Position numbers and translations under genes: made by a program. This document shows, piece by piece, positions 1 through 8,154 of a DNA stretch of 16,152 bases (the stretch's first letter is position 1; every line of letters starts with the position of its first letter). Under the pieces are notes generated by a model. That model saw only the letters and a program-made list of their open reading frames with translations, searched no databases and had not been told where the DNA came from. Origin of the DNA: CAYUBI01 sp964443005 (lineage in GTDB: Bacteria; Margulisbacteria; Riflemargulisbacteria; GWF2-35-9; CAYUBI01); contig CAYUBI010000053.1 in NCBI GenBank assembly GCA_964443005.1, positions 1 through 16,152 of the forward strand, given 5' to 3'.

Positions 1-15
1 GGGTTTCGGGCTTTT
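1..15 (+). terminator. Possible 3' arm of an intrinsic terminator of an upstream gene, cut by the window edge
   Basis: The window opens with GGGTTTCGGGC followed by TTTT, which is the typical look of the downstream arm and U-tract of a rho-independent terminator. The matching upstream arm would be GCCCGAAACCC and would lie outside the window, so the hairpin cannot be confirmed. If it is real, the gene to the left ends before this window and the following GC-rich stretch starts a new transcription unit. Confidence 0.3.
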
Positions 16-17
16 CG

Positions 18-115
18 TTAGCAGAGCAGGTGAGATCAGAACAGGATGCTTTACGGAGCATCGTGGAGTATCGAGGCACTGCAGTTTCTCTGTCCTGGCT
101 AATTAAGAGATAGCC
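18..115 (+). ncRNA. GC-rich, foldable stretch: possible structured RNA or leader upstream of the methyltransferase
   Basis: The first 100 bases are about 53 percent G+C, well above the neighbouring genes, which is a common sign of structured RNA in AT-rich genomes. A long-range helix can form: TTAGC at 18-22 with GCTAA at 98-102, continued by CAGG at 27-30 with CCTG at 94-97. Inside it, GATGCT at 45-50 pairs with AGCATC at 57-62 around a UUACGG loop. GGCTA at 97-101 can instead pair with TAGCC at 111-115, so the two folds exclude each other, as in many riboregulators. I match it to no known RNA family. An open frame at 3-113 ending in TAG is the competing reading, as the tail of an unknown protein. 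Function is not assignable. Confidence 0.3.
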
Positions 116-131
116 AAATATAAATTGTTGT

Positions 132-179
132 CCTTGGGTTGGTAGCTTTGTCAAAGACCCGAGGAGAACCTTCAGGCTC
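132..179 (+). promoter_or_regulatory. Leader hairpin next to a Shine-Dalgarno sequence before the methyltransferase
   Basis: CCTTGGGT at 132-139 pairs with ACCCGAGG at 157-164, eight pairs with one G-U, and CTTT/AAAG at 146-149/153-156 stacks above a TGGTAG bulge. The downstream arm overlaps AGGAG at 162-166, a Shine-Dalgarno-like sequence 13 bases before the ATG at 180. A second small hairpin, GAG at 164-166 with CTC at 177-179, would also cover it. The shape (GGG/CCC helix, UGGN-type bulge, short upper helix) loosely recalls a T-box antiterminator, but UGGUAGC differs from the UGGNACC consensus and no specifier loop could be assigned. Translational control is inference. Confidence 0.3.
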
Positions 180-242
180 ATGATGCATTGTACAAGACTA
201 CGAGTATACGAACCTAAAAATATCCGTTATACTATATTCTTG

Positions 243-1007
243 ATGATTTCAAATGAAGCACGTTCAACTAATTCTCCAACGATTTGTGACTACTCCGATA
301 CGGACTATGCAAAGGAATTTTGGGGAAAAGGGAAACGTTTATACGAAGACCAAGTTGAACGGTACGCACTTCAAAAGCTCCTTCCCAAATCCGGCCATAC
401 AATTGTTGATTTAGGTGCAGGATTTGGTCGTCTTACGCGAGAATATGTGAATCGGTTTTCGGATGTTGTTTTATTTGATTATGCGCAAAACCTCTTAGAT
501 CAAGCCAAAGAAAAATATAGTCATTTTACACATATTCGATATATTCAGGGCAATTTATATGCTTTGCCTTTTGCTGATAATTCTATAGATTGTTTGGTGA
601 CTGTGCGCGTGATGCATCATGTGGATGATATTCCTGCAGTGCTTAAAGAAATTCATCGTGTGTTAAAGTCAGGAGCTAGTGTTGTGATGGAATATGCTAA
701 CAAACGACATGTTGTAGAAATTCTTCGTTATATTTTGCGACGAAAGCATATTCAGCCGTTTTCTCATCAACCTTCTCGGCGTGGAGATAAAACTTTTTGG
801 AATTTTCATCCTTCATATATGGACGAGCAGGTGAAGTTAGCTGGATTTCGATTAGATCGAATGTTGGCAGTTTCCTTGTTTCGATCAACGTGGCTAAAAC
901 AGTATTTTGGAGATGATAATTTAGCGCAGGTTGAAAAACAATTGCAGGTAGTTCTGGCGCCGTTACGTATCAGTCCCAGTATTTTTATCCTACTTAAAAA
1001 GAGGTAG
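243..1007 (+). CDS. Class I SAM-dependent methyltransferase
   Basis: The protein is a soluble Rossmann-fold methyltransferase of the Methyltransf_11 type and should transfer a methyl group from S-adenosylmethionine to an unknown small-molecule substrate. SAM-binding motif I is VDLGAGFGRL near residue 55, followed by the acidic motif II region LFDYAQNLLDQA near residue 77. The NLYALPFADNSID stretch near residue 103 leads into the post-motif VRVMHHVDD and the EIHRVLKSGG-like turn (here KSGAS). The C-terminal third (EYANKRH onward) is a substrate cap. I chose the ATG at 243 because about 15 residues before DYSDTDYAKEFW look normal for such enzymes; ATG at 180, with AGGAG 13 bases upstream, would add 21 odd residues and is a real alternative. 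carB starts 6 bases after the stop, so the two are probably cotranscribed. The substrate is not predictable. Confidence 0.85.
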   Translation: MISNEARSTNSPTICDYSDTDYAKEFWGKGKRLYEDQVERYALQKLLPKSGHTIVDLGAGFGRLTREYVNRFSDVVLFDYAQNLLDQAKEKYSHFTHIRYIQGNLYALPFADNSIDCLVTVRVMHHVDDIPAVLKEIHRVLKSGASVVMEYANKRHVVEILRYILRRKHIQPFSHQPSRRGDKTFWNFHPSYMDEQVKLAGFRLDRMLAVSLFRSTWLKQYFGDDNLAQVEKQLQVVLAPLRISPSIFILLKKR

Positions 1008-1013
1008 CTGTTG

Positions 1014-4000
1014 ATGCCAAAACGTACGGATATTCAGTCAATTCTCATTATTGGTTCTGGCCCGATTGTTATTGGCCAAGCATGCGAATTTGATTATTCT
1101 GGCACCCAAGCATGTAAAGCGCTTAAAGAAGAAGGGTATCGGGTAATTTTAGTTAACAGTAACCCTGCCTCGATTATGACAGACCCTGAATTTGCAGATA
1201 AAACATATATTGAACCGATTACAGTTGATGTTCTTCGTCATATTATTATTGCAGAACGACCGGATGCGCTACTGCCAACGATGGGAGGCCAAACCGCACT
1301 GAATATGGCCATGGCATTAGCAGAACAAGGCATATTAAAACAATACAATGTTCAGTTAATTGGTGCCAATATTGAAGCTATTAAAAAGGCTGAAGATCGT
1401 GAATTGTTTAAACAAGCTATGCTTAAAATTGGATTGAATGTCCCTCAGTCAGGTGTTGCTACTCGCGTAGACGAGGCTGTAGCTTTAACAGAAAAAACTG
1501 GATTTCCTGTAATTTTGCGACCAGCATTTACAATGGGGGGAACGGGTGGGGGTATTGCCTATAATATGGAAGAGCTAAAAATTCAAGTGCAAAAAGGTTT
1601 GGATGCTTCACCTATTGGCCAGGTTTTGGTAGAGCAATCGCTGATTGGTTGGAAAGAATTTGAGTTAGAAGTGATGCGTGATACAAAAGATAATGTTGTG
1701 ATTATTTGTTCAATTGAAAATATTGATGCAATGGGTGTTCATACAGGAGACAGCATTACAGTAGCTCCAGCGCAAACGTTATCAGACAAAGAATATCAAC
1801 GGTTGCGTGATTATTCATTATTGATTATTCGTGAAATTGGAGTCGATACTGGCGGCAGTAACATCCAATTTGCAGTTAGTCCTATTACTGGTGATGTTAT
1901 GATTATTGAAATGAATCCGAGAGTATCACGAAGTTCGGCCTTAGCATCTAAAGCTACAGGATTTCCCATTGCAAAAATAGCGGCAAAACTCGCGATTGGC
2001 TATACGTTAGATGAAATACCGAATGATATTACGCGATTAACTCCTGCATCTTTTGAGCCAACTATTGATTATGTTGTGACTAAAGTTCCTCGTTTTACAT
2101 TTGAAAAATTTACGTATGCAGATCCAACACTCACAACAATGATGAAGTCTGTAGGTGAGGCAATGTCAATTGGACGAACATTCAAGGAATCTTTTCAAAA
2201 GGCTTTGCGTTCTATGGAAATTGGAAAATTTGGCTTTATTCCTATGCCCATTGTTAATCAGCAGCAATTGGAAACAAAATTGCGTGTTCCTACAGCAGAA
2301 CGCATTTATTATGTTCGAAGTGCATTGGATATTGGAATGAGTATTGATTCTATTTATCAATTATCAGGAATTGATCCGTGGTTTTTGCATCAATTTAACG
2401 AAATTGTTGAGTTGGAAACAAAGGTTAAAGCGCAACTAGGAAATATTTCCTTGTTAAAACAAGCAAAACAAAATGGTTTTTCGGATCGGCAAATAGGTGC
2501 ATTATGGAATATGGACGAACGAGATATTGCGGATTTGCGTAAAAAAAATGGAATTATTCCCGTGTATAAAACTGTGGATACCTGTGGTGCAGAATTCGAA
2601 GCTCAAACGCCCTATTATTATTCGACTTATGATCAGGAAGATGAAGTGACGCCTTCCTTGCGAAAAAAAGTGATGATCTTAGGTGGTGGACCCAATCGAA
2701 TCGGACAAGGAATTGAGTTTGATTATTGTTGTGTTCATGCCAGTTTTGCTTTAAAAGAAATTGGGATTGAGTCGATTATGGTTAATTCGAATCCTGAAAC
2801 TGTTAGCACAGATTATGATACTTCAGATCGTTTGTATTTTGAACCGCTTACCTTAGAAGACGTTTTGTCAATTATTGATCGTGAAAAGCCAGATGGCGTT
2901 ATTGTTCAGTTTGGTGGACAAACGCCACTGAAATTAGCATTGCCTTTATTAAAAGCAGGAGCGCCTATTATTGGCACATCACCGGATTCGATTGATTTGG
3001 CTGAAGATCGTGAGCGATTTGGTAATTTAATTCGAGAATTGAAACTATTACAGCCTGAAAACGGTATGGCAAAATCATTTGATGAAGCAAAAACTGTTGC
3101 TGATGAGATTGGATATCCGGTTGTTGTGCGTCCTTCTTATGTTTTGGGTGGCAGAGCTATGGAAATTGTATATGATGAAGTTGAATTGAAGCGATATATG
3201 GATCAAGCAGTTGTTGTATCGCCAGATCATCCTATTTTGATTGATAAATTTTTGGAAGATGCAATTGAGCTAGATGTAGATGCAGTGTGTGATGGTGTTG
3301 ATTGTTTAATTGCTGGAATCATGGAGCATGTTGAAGAAGCGGGTATTCATTCTGGCGATTCAGCGTGTGTTCTTCCAACATTTTCAATTGATAATGCGAT
3401 TAAAGTGACGATTCGTAAAGCAACTGTGCAGCTGGCAAAAGCACTCAAGGTTATTGGACTCATGAATATTCAATTTGCGGTAAAAAATAAAACTGTATAT
3501 GTTTTAGAAGTTAATCCGAGAGCTTCTCGTACTATTCCGTTTGTGTCCAAAGCTACGGGAGTTGCATGGGCAAAGGTCGCTACAAAAATAATGTTAGGAA
3601 AAACCTTGGCAGAATTAGGTGTTAAGGAAGTGATTCCACATTATGTTTCTGTTAAAGAAGCCGTTCTTCCCTTTAGTCGGTTTATTGGACAGGATATTTT
3701 ATTAGGTCCAGAAATGCGGTCTACTGGCGAGGTTATGGGTATTGATTATGATATGGGACATGCGTTTTATAAAGCAGAATGTGCTGCTGGAGAACGAATG
3801 CCCTTGCAAGGAACTGTGTTTATTTCCGTAAATGATAAAGACAAAAAACAGATTATGCCAATTGCTAAACGACTTTCACTGTTAGGGTTTACTTTAGTTG
3901 CAACCAAAGGAACAGCTACAGCTATTCGTAATAGTGGCGTAACAGTTGCGGATGTACTTAAAGTTCATGAAGGACGGCCCAATGTTTCAGATATGATAAA

Positions 4001-4223
4001 AAGCAAGAAAATTGATCTGGTTATTAATACTCCGATAGGAAAAGGTGCGCGTCTAGATGATCGAGTCATTCGTGAAGCAGCAGTGATGCATAAAGTATTG
4101 TGTATTACAACATTAGCTGCAGCTACAGCATTTGCTAATAGTATTGCAGCAGTGCGCGAAAAAGGAATTAGCGTCAAAGCATTACAAGACTATTATCGCG
4201 AATTAGATGAAAAGCCTGTATGA
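1014..4223 (+). CDS. carB: Carbamoyl phosphate synthase large subunit
   Basis: CarB makes carbamoyl phosphate from ammonia (delivered by the CarA glutaminase), bicarbonate and two ATP, feeding pyrimidine and arginine synthesis in the cytoplasm. At 1069 residues it has the normal full length. The two homologous ATP-grasp halves are visible: the first has SGPIVIGQACEFDYSG near the N-terminus, MGGQTALN near residue 90 and GGTGGG near 175; the second has GGGPNRIGQGIEFDY near 557 and FGGQTPL near 633. The C-terminal regulatory MGS-like domain starts near 930 and contains KGTATAIRNSGV. The ATG at 1014 is preferred over the TTG at 1011 because GAGGT at 1001-1005 is then 8 bases away. carA is not adjacent: the gene before is a methyltransferase and the one after overlaps by 4 bases (ATGA). 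carA must be elsewhere. Confidence 0.98.
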   Translation: MPKRTDIQSILIIGSGPIVIGQACEFDYSGTQACKALKEEGYRVILVNSNPASIMTDPEFADKTYIEPITVDVLRHIIIAERPDALLPTMGGQTALNMAMALAEQGILKQYNVQLIGANIEAIKKAEDRELFKQAMLKIGLNVPQSGVATRVDEAVALTEKTGFPVILRPAFTMGGTGGGIAYNMEELKIQVQKGLDASPIGQVLVEQSLIGWKEFELEVMRDTKDNVVIICSIENIDAMGVHTGDSITVAPAQTLSDKEYQRLRDYSLLIIREIGVDTGGSNIQFAVSPITGDVMIIEMNPRVSRSSALASKATGFPIAKIAAKLAIGYTLDEIPNDITRLTPASFEPTIDYVVTKVPRFTFEKFTYADPTLTTMMKSVGEAMSIGRTFKESFQKALRSMEIGKFGFIPMPIVNQQQLETKLRVPTAERIYYVRSALDIGMSIDSIYQLSGIDPWFLHQFNEIVELETKVKAQLGNISLLKQAKQNGFSDRQIGALWNMDERDIADLRKKNGIIPVYKTVDTCGAEFEAQTPYYYSTYDQEDEVTPSLRKKVMILGGGPNRIGQGIEFDYCCVHASFALKEIGIESIMVNSNPETVSTDYDTSDRLYFEPLTLEDVLSIIDREKPDGVIVQFGGQTPLKLALPLLKAGAPIIGTSPDSIDLAEDRERFGNLIRELKLLQPENGMAKSFDEAKTVADEIGYPVVVRPSYVLGGRAMEIVYDEVELKRYMDQAVVVSPDHPILIDKFLEDAIELDVDAVCDGVDCLIAGIMEHVEEAGIHSGDSACVLPTFSIDNAIKVTIRKATVQLAKALKVIGLMNIQFAVKNKTVYVLEVNPRASRTIPFVSKATGVAWAKVATKIMLGKTLAELGVKEVIPHYVSVKEAVLPFSRFIGQDILLGPEMRSTGEVMGIDYDMGHAFYKAECAAGERMPLQGTVFISVNDKDKKQIMPIAKRLSLLGFTLVATKGTATAIRNSGVTVADVLKVHEGRPNVSDMIKSKKIDLVINTPIGKGARLDDRVIREAAVMHKVLCITTLAAATAFANSIAAVREKGISVKALQDYYRELDEKPV

Positions 4224-5497
4224 TTAACATTATTTTATTTGAAGATGATCGTTACGCTTGTTTTTATCCATTTTCGACTCTTCATCCGTTATTTGATTTA
4301 AAAAGTGGTCTTTTTTCCATTGTTCGGCGTGCTGCTGTCTATTTTCCAGAAGGAAATTTTAGTTTGCTATGTCGTGATTATTTAGCGCCTATTACACGGG
4401 AAAAATATCCCAAATTGCCTGTGAATTCGGATGCATTAGGTGTGAGTGCAATTATGATGAATAGCAATTTTATTATGAATCCATTTATTCGTGATTTTGT
4501 TTTAGATCATATTGATGAAGAATTTGTTTTATATTATCAACAAAAACCAGTTGTTTCACGATTAGAAGGTAAACATTTGGATTACTTTACTGAACATATT
4601 CGAACGTTTTCAAATCATTCGGAATTATTAACTTATGCAGTCACAGAAAAAGTTCGATGTATTGAGTTAACGTCGAGTCAAGTATTATCTATCCAATTTG
4701 TGTGGGACATGATTGCGCATAACGAGCAGATTCTTGCGCAGGATATTGCAGTCATGGGAACTGCTGGTATTATTCGTGGAGAAATAGATTCGTTAGCCAG
4801 CTTAACTAATGATGATGCTGTTTTTATTGATAAAGGCAGTCGTATTGAGCCTTTTGTTTATATTGATGCTTCTCATGGGCCTGTATATATTGGAAAAAAT
4901 GTAACTATTGGTTCACATACGCGTATAGAAGGGCCAGCATATATTGGCGATCATACTGTTATTTATCAAGGGAATATTCGTCCAGGATGTAGTATTGGTC
5001 CTAGGTGCAAGCTTGGCGGCGAAGTCGCACATAGTATTTTTATGGGTTATAGTAATAAGACGCATGAAGGTTTTGTTGGGCATACGTATGTGGGCGAGTG
5101 GGTAAATTTTGGTGCATTAACTACAACGAGTAATTTGAAAAACAATTATTCATCAATTCGAATTTCTCAACAAGGCAAATTAATTGAAACACAACAAGCA
5201 TTTTTAGGAAGTTTAATTGGAGATTATTGTAAGTTTGCCATTGGTTGTATGCTGAATACTGGTTCGGTTTTCGGTATTGGCTGTAATGTTTTAGTAGGTG
5301 GAGCAAAACTCCCTAAAGAGCTTTGTGCATTTTCTTGGTTAACAGATGAAAAAACAATTGCTTATCAATTTGATCGTTTTATTGCTACTGCAGAATTTGT
5401 TTCTAAACGACGTGGAGAGGAATTATCTCATGTTAAGGCTGATTTATTGAGCTTATTATTTCGTCAAACGTGGGATACACGTTCGCTACCAGAATAA
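4220..5497 (+). CDS. GlmU-related sugar nucleotidyltransferase/acyltransferase-like protein
   Basis: This 425-residue protein resembles the alternative GlmU-like family (TIGR03991 type, well known in Bacteroidetes), proposed to act in UDP-GlcNAc synthesis. The N-terminal domain starts IILFEDD and keeps the family pattern PFSTLHPLFDLKSG, but it has no GxGTRM nucleotide loop as in classical GlmU. The C-terminal part from about residue 198 is a left-handed beta-helix of hexapeptide repeats (IDKGSRIEPFVYI, IGKNVTIGSHTRI, YIGDHTVI, IRPGCSIGPRCKL). The likely acyltransferase region follows with NKTHEGFVGHTYVGEWVNFGA near 280 and NLKNNYSS near 306. Its ATG overlaps the carB stop, so translational coupling is likely. 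It may supply an activated aminosugar for cell wall or LPS, but substrate and the existence of both activities are inference. Confidence 0.82.
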   Translation: MINIILFEDDRYACFYPFSTLHPLFDLKSGLFSIVRRAAVYFPEGNFSLLCRDYLAPITREKYPKLPVNSDALGVSAIMMNSNFIMNPFIRDFVLDHIDEEFVLYYQQKPVVSRLEGKHLDYFTEHIRTFSNHSELLTYAVTEKVRCIELTSSQVLSIQFVWDMIAHNEQILAQDIAVMGTAGIIRGEIDSLASLTNDDAVFIDKGSRIEPFVYIDASHGPVYIGKNVTIGSHTRIEGPAYIGDHTVIYQGNIRPGCSIGPRCKLGGEVAHSIFMGYSNKTHEGFVGHTYVGEWVNFGALTTTSNLKNNYSSIRISQQGKLIETQQAFLGSLIGDYCKFAIGCMLNTGSVFGIGCNVLVGGAKLPKELCAFSWLTDEKTIAYQFDRFIATAEFVSKRRGEELSHVKADLLSLLFRQTWDTRSLPE

Positions 5498-5539
5498 GTC
5501 ATCGTAGACTCGTAGTATTTCTCGGCATTTCTCTGTCCC

Positions 5540-5568
5540 TTGAAAAAGAAAAAAAACAGTTATACAAT
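5540..5568 (+). promoter_or_regulatory. Sigma-70-type promoter for the chemotaxis receptor
   Basis: TTGAAA at 5540-5545 and TACAAT at 5563-5568 are separated by 17 bases, matching the housekeeping consensus at 5 of 6 positions in each box. Transcription would begin near 5575 and leave a leader of about 45 bases before the ATG at 5620. It lies in the only sizeable gap between the GlmU-like gene and the receptor. No sigma-28 (flagellar) consensus was seen there. Confidence 0.5.
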
Positions 5569-5619
5569 GAATTTATTAGTAGTTTATTAAAAGTTAGTCA
5601 AGCCACCGGGGGGTTCAGC

Positions 5620-7710
5620 ATGCAGACATTTCAAAATCGATTCACACTTAAAAATACTGTTTATATTTTAGCGATTAGTATTTTTTTATTATTTCTTGGA
5701 ATTAATTTAGTCGCTTTAATTACTGTTGATTTAGCTAAAAGTGGTTTATCGACTTTCGAGAATGTATCCAAACGTTCTCGGGATCAGGCTGAAATTGCAA
5801 TAAAGCTTCAGACTCGATTTCTAAGTGATACGGCTGCATTCTTTTTTGCAAACACGTCTACAACATTACGCGGAATTAATCCCACGAATACAGAGTTGTT
5901 TCAAAAAGAAAAAGCGCTTGAACAGCAGCTTGATGCGCTTGTAATTGATGTTCAAAAAACTGCTATTTTACGAAGTAGTTCAAAGCCTATACTTGCATTG
6001 TCCAATGCTTCTACCAGTTTAATCTCTATTGTCAATGTAATGAAAAAAAGAAATCATTCACTTATACAAAATTTATCGCAAATTGATTCATCTTTGTATG
6101 CTAAATTTGTTAATGATTCTTCTTCAAATATTAGCGATTTACATGCTTGTCAAACGAGTTTAAGTCAATATTATATTAGCTTGTTGCAAATCAGTGCAAA
6201 AAGCACTAAATCAAAATTAACTGCAATTACAGCTTTGAGCTTATTGGTGTTGGTCGTAATTTTAATCTTTTTTGTATATTTTACGCAGCAACTTGTTTTT
6301 AATACTATTCAGACCATTATTTATGGGGCTAATTTGCTGGCTGACGGTGACCTAACAATTCAAGTAAAAAAATCAAATAATGAATTAGGTGATGTAGCTC
6401 AAGCGCTCAATAATATTGTTTATGTATTTGCAAATACGATTACCAAACTAAAAAGAAATCTAAATGATCTTAACCAATGCAGCACAACGCTTTATCATTC
6501 CTCTGAACAAACTGAGGTTCATCTCAATCAAGTTAAAGAAACAATTTCCGAAGTTGCGCGTGGAGCTACTAATCAAAATCATAATATCAATACAATGCAT
6601 GAATCCATTAAACGGATCCAAAACTCATTGGAATTTATTAAGGATAAGATTAATGAACAAGATGGCTCGGTTCAAATGACATCAAATTTGGTTAATAGCA
6701 ATAAAGTTTATACGGATAATGTTGTTGTTAACGTCAATCATCAAACTGTTGAAATGAATGCTACAGTCGAAATTATTCGAAACATGGTCAATGCAATTAG
6801 CCAAATTGCTACAGATTCTGCGAATGTTAATAAAACATCCTCTGTTACAGCAGAACTGGCTAAAAAAGGATGGCATACTGTAGAAAATAATGTTACAGGC
6901 ATGGAAATGATTAATAATAACTTTATTAAAACCAGTCAAAAGCTAGGTGGATTAGGCAAAGCTTCCAAACAAATTGAAGAAATTATTGAAGTGATTGATG
7001 ATATTGCTGAACAAACTAATTTATTGGCATTAAATGCCGCGATTGAAGCTGCACGTGCTGGTGAACATGGAAAAGGATTTGCTGTTGTTGCAGATGAAGT
7101 GCGTAAACTGGCAGATCGATCTGGAAAAGCAACCAAGCAAATTTCTGCACTTGTAAAAAACATTCAAAATGTAACGAATGAAACTGTCCAGTCTATGAAT
7201 TTAGGACAACAAGAAGTGACGAAAGGCTCTCAGTATGTTTTAGAGACCCAGCAAGATTTACAGGAAATCATGAAAGCTGTAGAGAATACGTTTATTCAAA
7301 TTCAAAATATTTCTGCTTCGACTGAAGAATTAACTGCTAATTCATTAAATGCCTTACAAAAAATAGAGGATTTTCACAGCGTTCAAACGCTCAGTAAATC
7401 TGCTATTGAAAACATTTCTGCGTCAAATCAAGAAATTTTGGAACATATTTCAATTGTAAGTAATTTATCAGAAAAAACACTTAGCTTATCAAATGAGATT
7501 GCAACTGATATTATTAGTATTCGAGAAGAAATTAATGTCGTTTCAGTTATTTCAGAATCTAATTCTGCTATTGCTGAAGAGGCAGCAGCTTCAACTACAA
7601 AAATTCATTCGGAAATCACTTCAGTAAAAGATGCTGCAGATAATCTTTTTTCGATATCAAGCAATCTTAATACTGAAGTGAATCAATGGAAAACGCTTGA
7701 CGGTAGTTAA
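5620..7710 (+). CDS. Methyl-accepting chemotaxis protein
   Basis: This 696-residue inner-membrane receptor should sense an external ligand and control the CheA/CheW kinase complex. Membrane segment 1 lies at about residues 13-36, an extracytoplasmic helical domain of about 160 residues follows (four-helix-bundle size), and segment 2 lies at about 200-224. A HAMP linker comes next (LADGDLTIQVKKSNNELGDVAQALN). The long cytoplasmic coiled coil contains the highly conserved signalling tip from about 457 (EVIDDIAEQTNLLALNAAIE, then ARAGEHGKGFAVVADEVRKLA). No C-terminal NWETF-like CheR-docking pentapeptide is present. The ATG at 5620 is chosen because a GGGGGGT run sits about 7 bases upstream and segment 1 then has a normal short leader; the open frame reaches back to 5470 inside the previous gene. 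The ligand is unknown. It converges with the next gene and shares TTAA at the ends. Confidence 0.95.
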   Translation: MQTFQNRFTLKNTVYILAISIFLLFLGINLVALITVDLAKSGLSTFENVSKRSRDQAEIAIKLQTRFLSDTAAFFFANTSTTLRGINPTNTELFQKEKALEQQLDALVIDVQKTAILRSSSKPILALSNASTSLISIVNVMKKRNHSLIQNLSQIDSSLYAKFVNDSSSNISDLHACQTSLSQYYISLLQISAKSTKSKLTAITALSLLVLVVILIFFVYFTQQLVFNTIQTIIYGANLLADGDLTIQVKKSNNELGDVAQALNNIVYVFANTITKLKRNLNDLNQCSTTLYHSSEQTEVHLNQVKETISEVARGATNQNHNINTMHESIKRIQNSLEFIKDKINEQDGSVQMTSNLVNSNKVYTDNVVVNVNHQTVEMNATVEIIRNMVNAISQIATDSANVNKTSSVTAELAKKGWHTVENNVTGMEMINNNFIKTSQKLGGLGKASKQIEEIIEVIDDIAEQTNLLALNAAIEAARAGEHGKGFAVVADEVRKLADRSGKATKQISALVKNIQNVTNETVQSMNLGQQEVTKGSQYVLETQQDLQEIMKAVENTFIQIQNISASTEELTANSLNALQKIEDFHSVQTLSKSAIENISASNQEILEHISIVSNLSEKTLSLSNEIATDIISIREEINVVSVISESNSAIAEEAAASTTKIHSEITSVKDAADNLFSISSNLNTEVNQWKTLDGS

Positions 7711-8132
7711 GCATTAAGGGATTCTTTTTTGTTCTGTCCAGTAAAAGCCATGACTCCACCCAGTGCAGTTAATACTTTGTCGTTAAATTTATAGGTTCCG
7801 CCTTCATGAGACTCCATTAATCCTTGTGCAACTAATCCTTGAGCCATTGCGTCTTGAAGAAGATAGTAGTAAATTTGAGGTTCTCCATTTACTAATTCGC
7901 CAACATAATAGTTGTCATAAAATAAGCGATCATTTTCTTTTATTGAGAATTGGATTTTTTTTTCCATTTTAACATTAAGTAACCCTGCCAAAGCTTCTAA
8001 ACTTTTTTGAATAAAATCCATTCCAGTCGATTTTTCATTTAGTTGTGTGATATCAAAAATCACTTCTACCATTTGCGTTTCCGAATCCAATAAAAATTGT
8101 TTATAGGGAGCTGTTTTATTTTCGATATTCAT
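7707..8132 (-). CDS. Hypothetical protein, shorter member of a local paralog pair
   Basis: I do not recognise this 141-residue protein. It has no signal peptide or clear membrane helix and looks cytoplasmic. Its core aligns with the C-terminal two thirds of the gene just upstream. The most conserved block is RLFYDNYYVGELVNGEP at 69-85, then YYLLQDAMAQ, then GLMESHEGGTYKF, matching RLFY, YYVG, DG/NG-P, LL-DAM-Q, GL-E and G-Y in the paralog. The start is well supported by AGGAG six to seven bases before the ATG (8138-8142). It lies 22 bases after the paralog, so the two form an operon, and its stop overlaps the end of the chemotaxis receptor. It may form a heteromer with the paralog, which is inference only. 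No nucleotide-binding or catalytic motif is visible. Confidence 0.8.
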   Translation of the reverse strand: MNIENKTAPYKQFLLDSETQMVEVIFDITQLNEKSTGMDFIQKSLEALAGLLNVKMEKKIQFSIKENDRLFYDNYYVGELVNGEPQIYYYLLQDAMAQGLVAQGLMESHEGGTYKFNDKVLTALGGVMAFTGQNKKESLNA

Positions 8133-8154
8133 TTTTTTCTCCTGTACTATTTAT

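Noticed and set aside
3..113. Open frame running from the left edge to a TAG, which could be the C-terminus of an unknown protein
   Set aside because: Its sequence matches no family I know, its base composition differs from every other gene here, and the first 15 bases look like a terminator arm followed by RNA-like pairing. It remains a competing reading, but I cannot support it as a gene.
132..166. A true T-box riboswitch
   Set aside because: The bulge reads UGGUAGC rather than UGGNACC, no specifier loop or Stem I signature could be assigned, and the downstream genes are not typical T-box targets. Only the resemblance is reported.
3965..4177. Minus-strand open frame opposite the end of carB
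   Set aside because: It is antisense to the conserved MGS-like domain and shows no independent support.
5596..5619. GCCACCGGGGGGTT before the chemotaxis receptor resembles part of a c-di-GMP-I (GEMM) riboswitch
   Set aside because: The conserved partner segments (AAAGGGCAAA and the downstream tetraloop-receptor part) are missing and the start codon follows too soon. It is better read as a G-rich ribosome-binding region.
5470..5619. Upstream extension of the chemotaxis receptor by 50 codons
   Set aside because: It overlaps the previous gene, contains the predicted promoter, and has no ribosome site at its ATG. The ATG at 5620 gives a normal receptor N-terminus.
6936..7163. Minus-strand open frame inside the receptor's signalling domain
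   Set aside because: It lies opposite the most conserved part of the chemotaxis receptor and its product is low-complexity, as expected for a shadow of the real gene.
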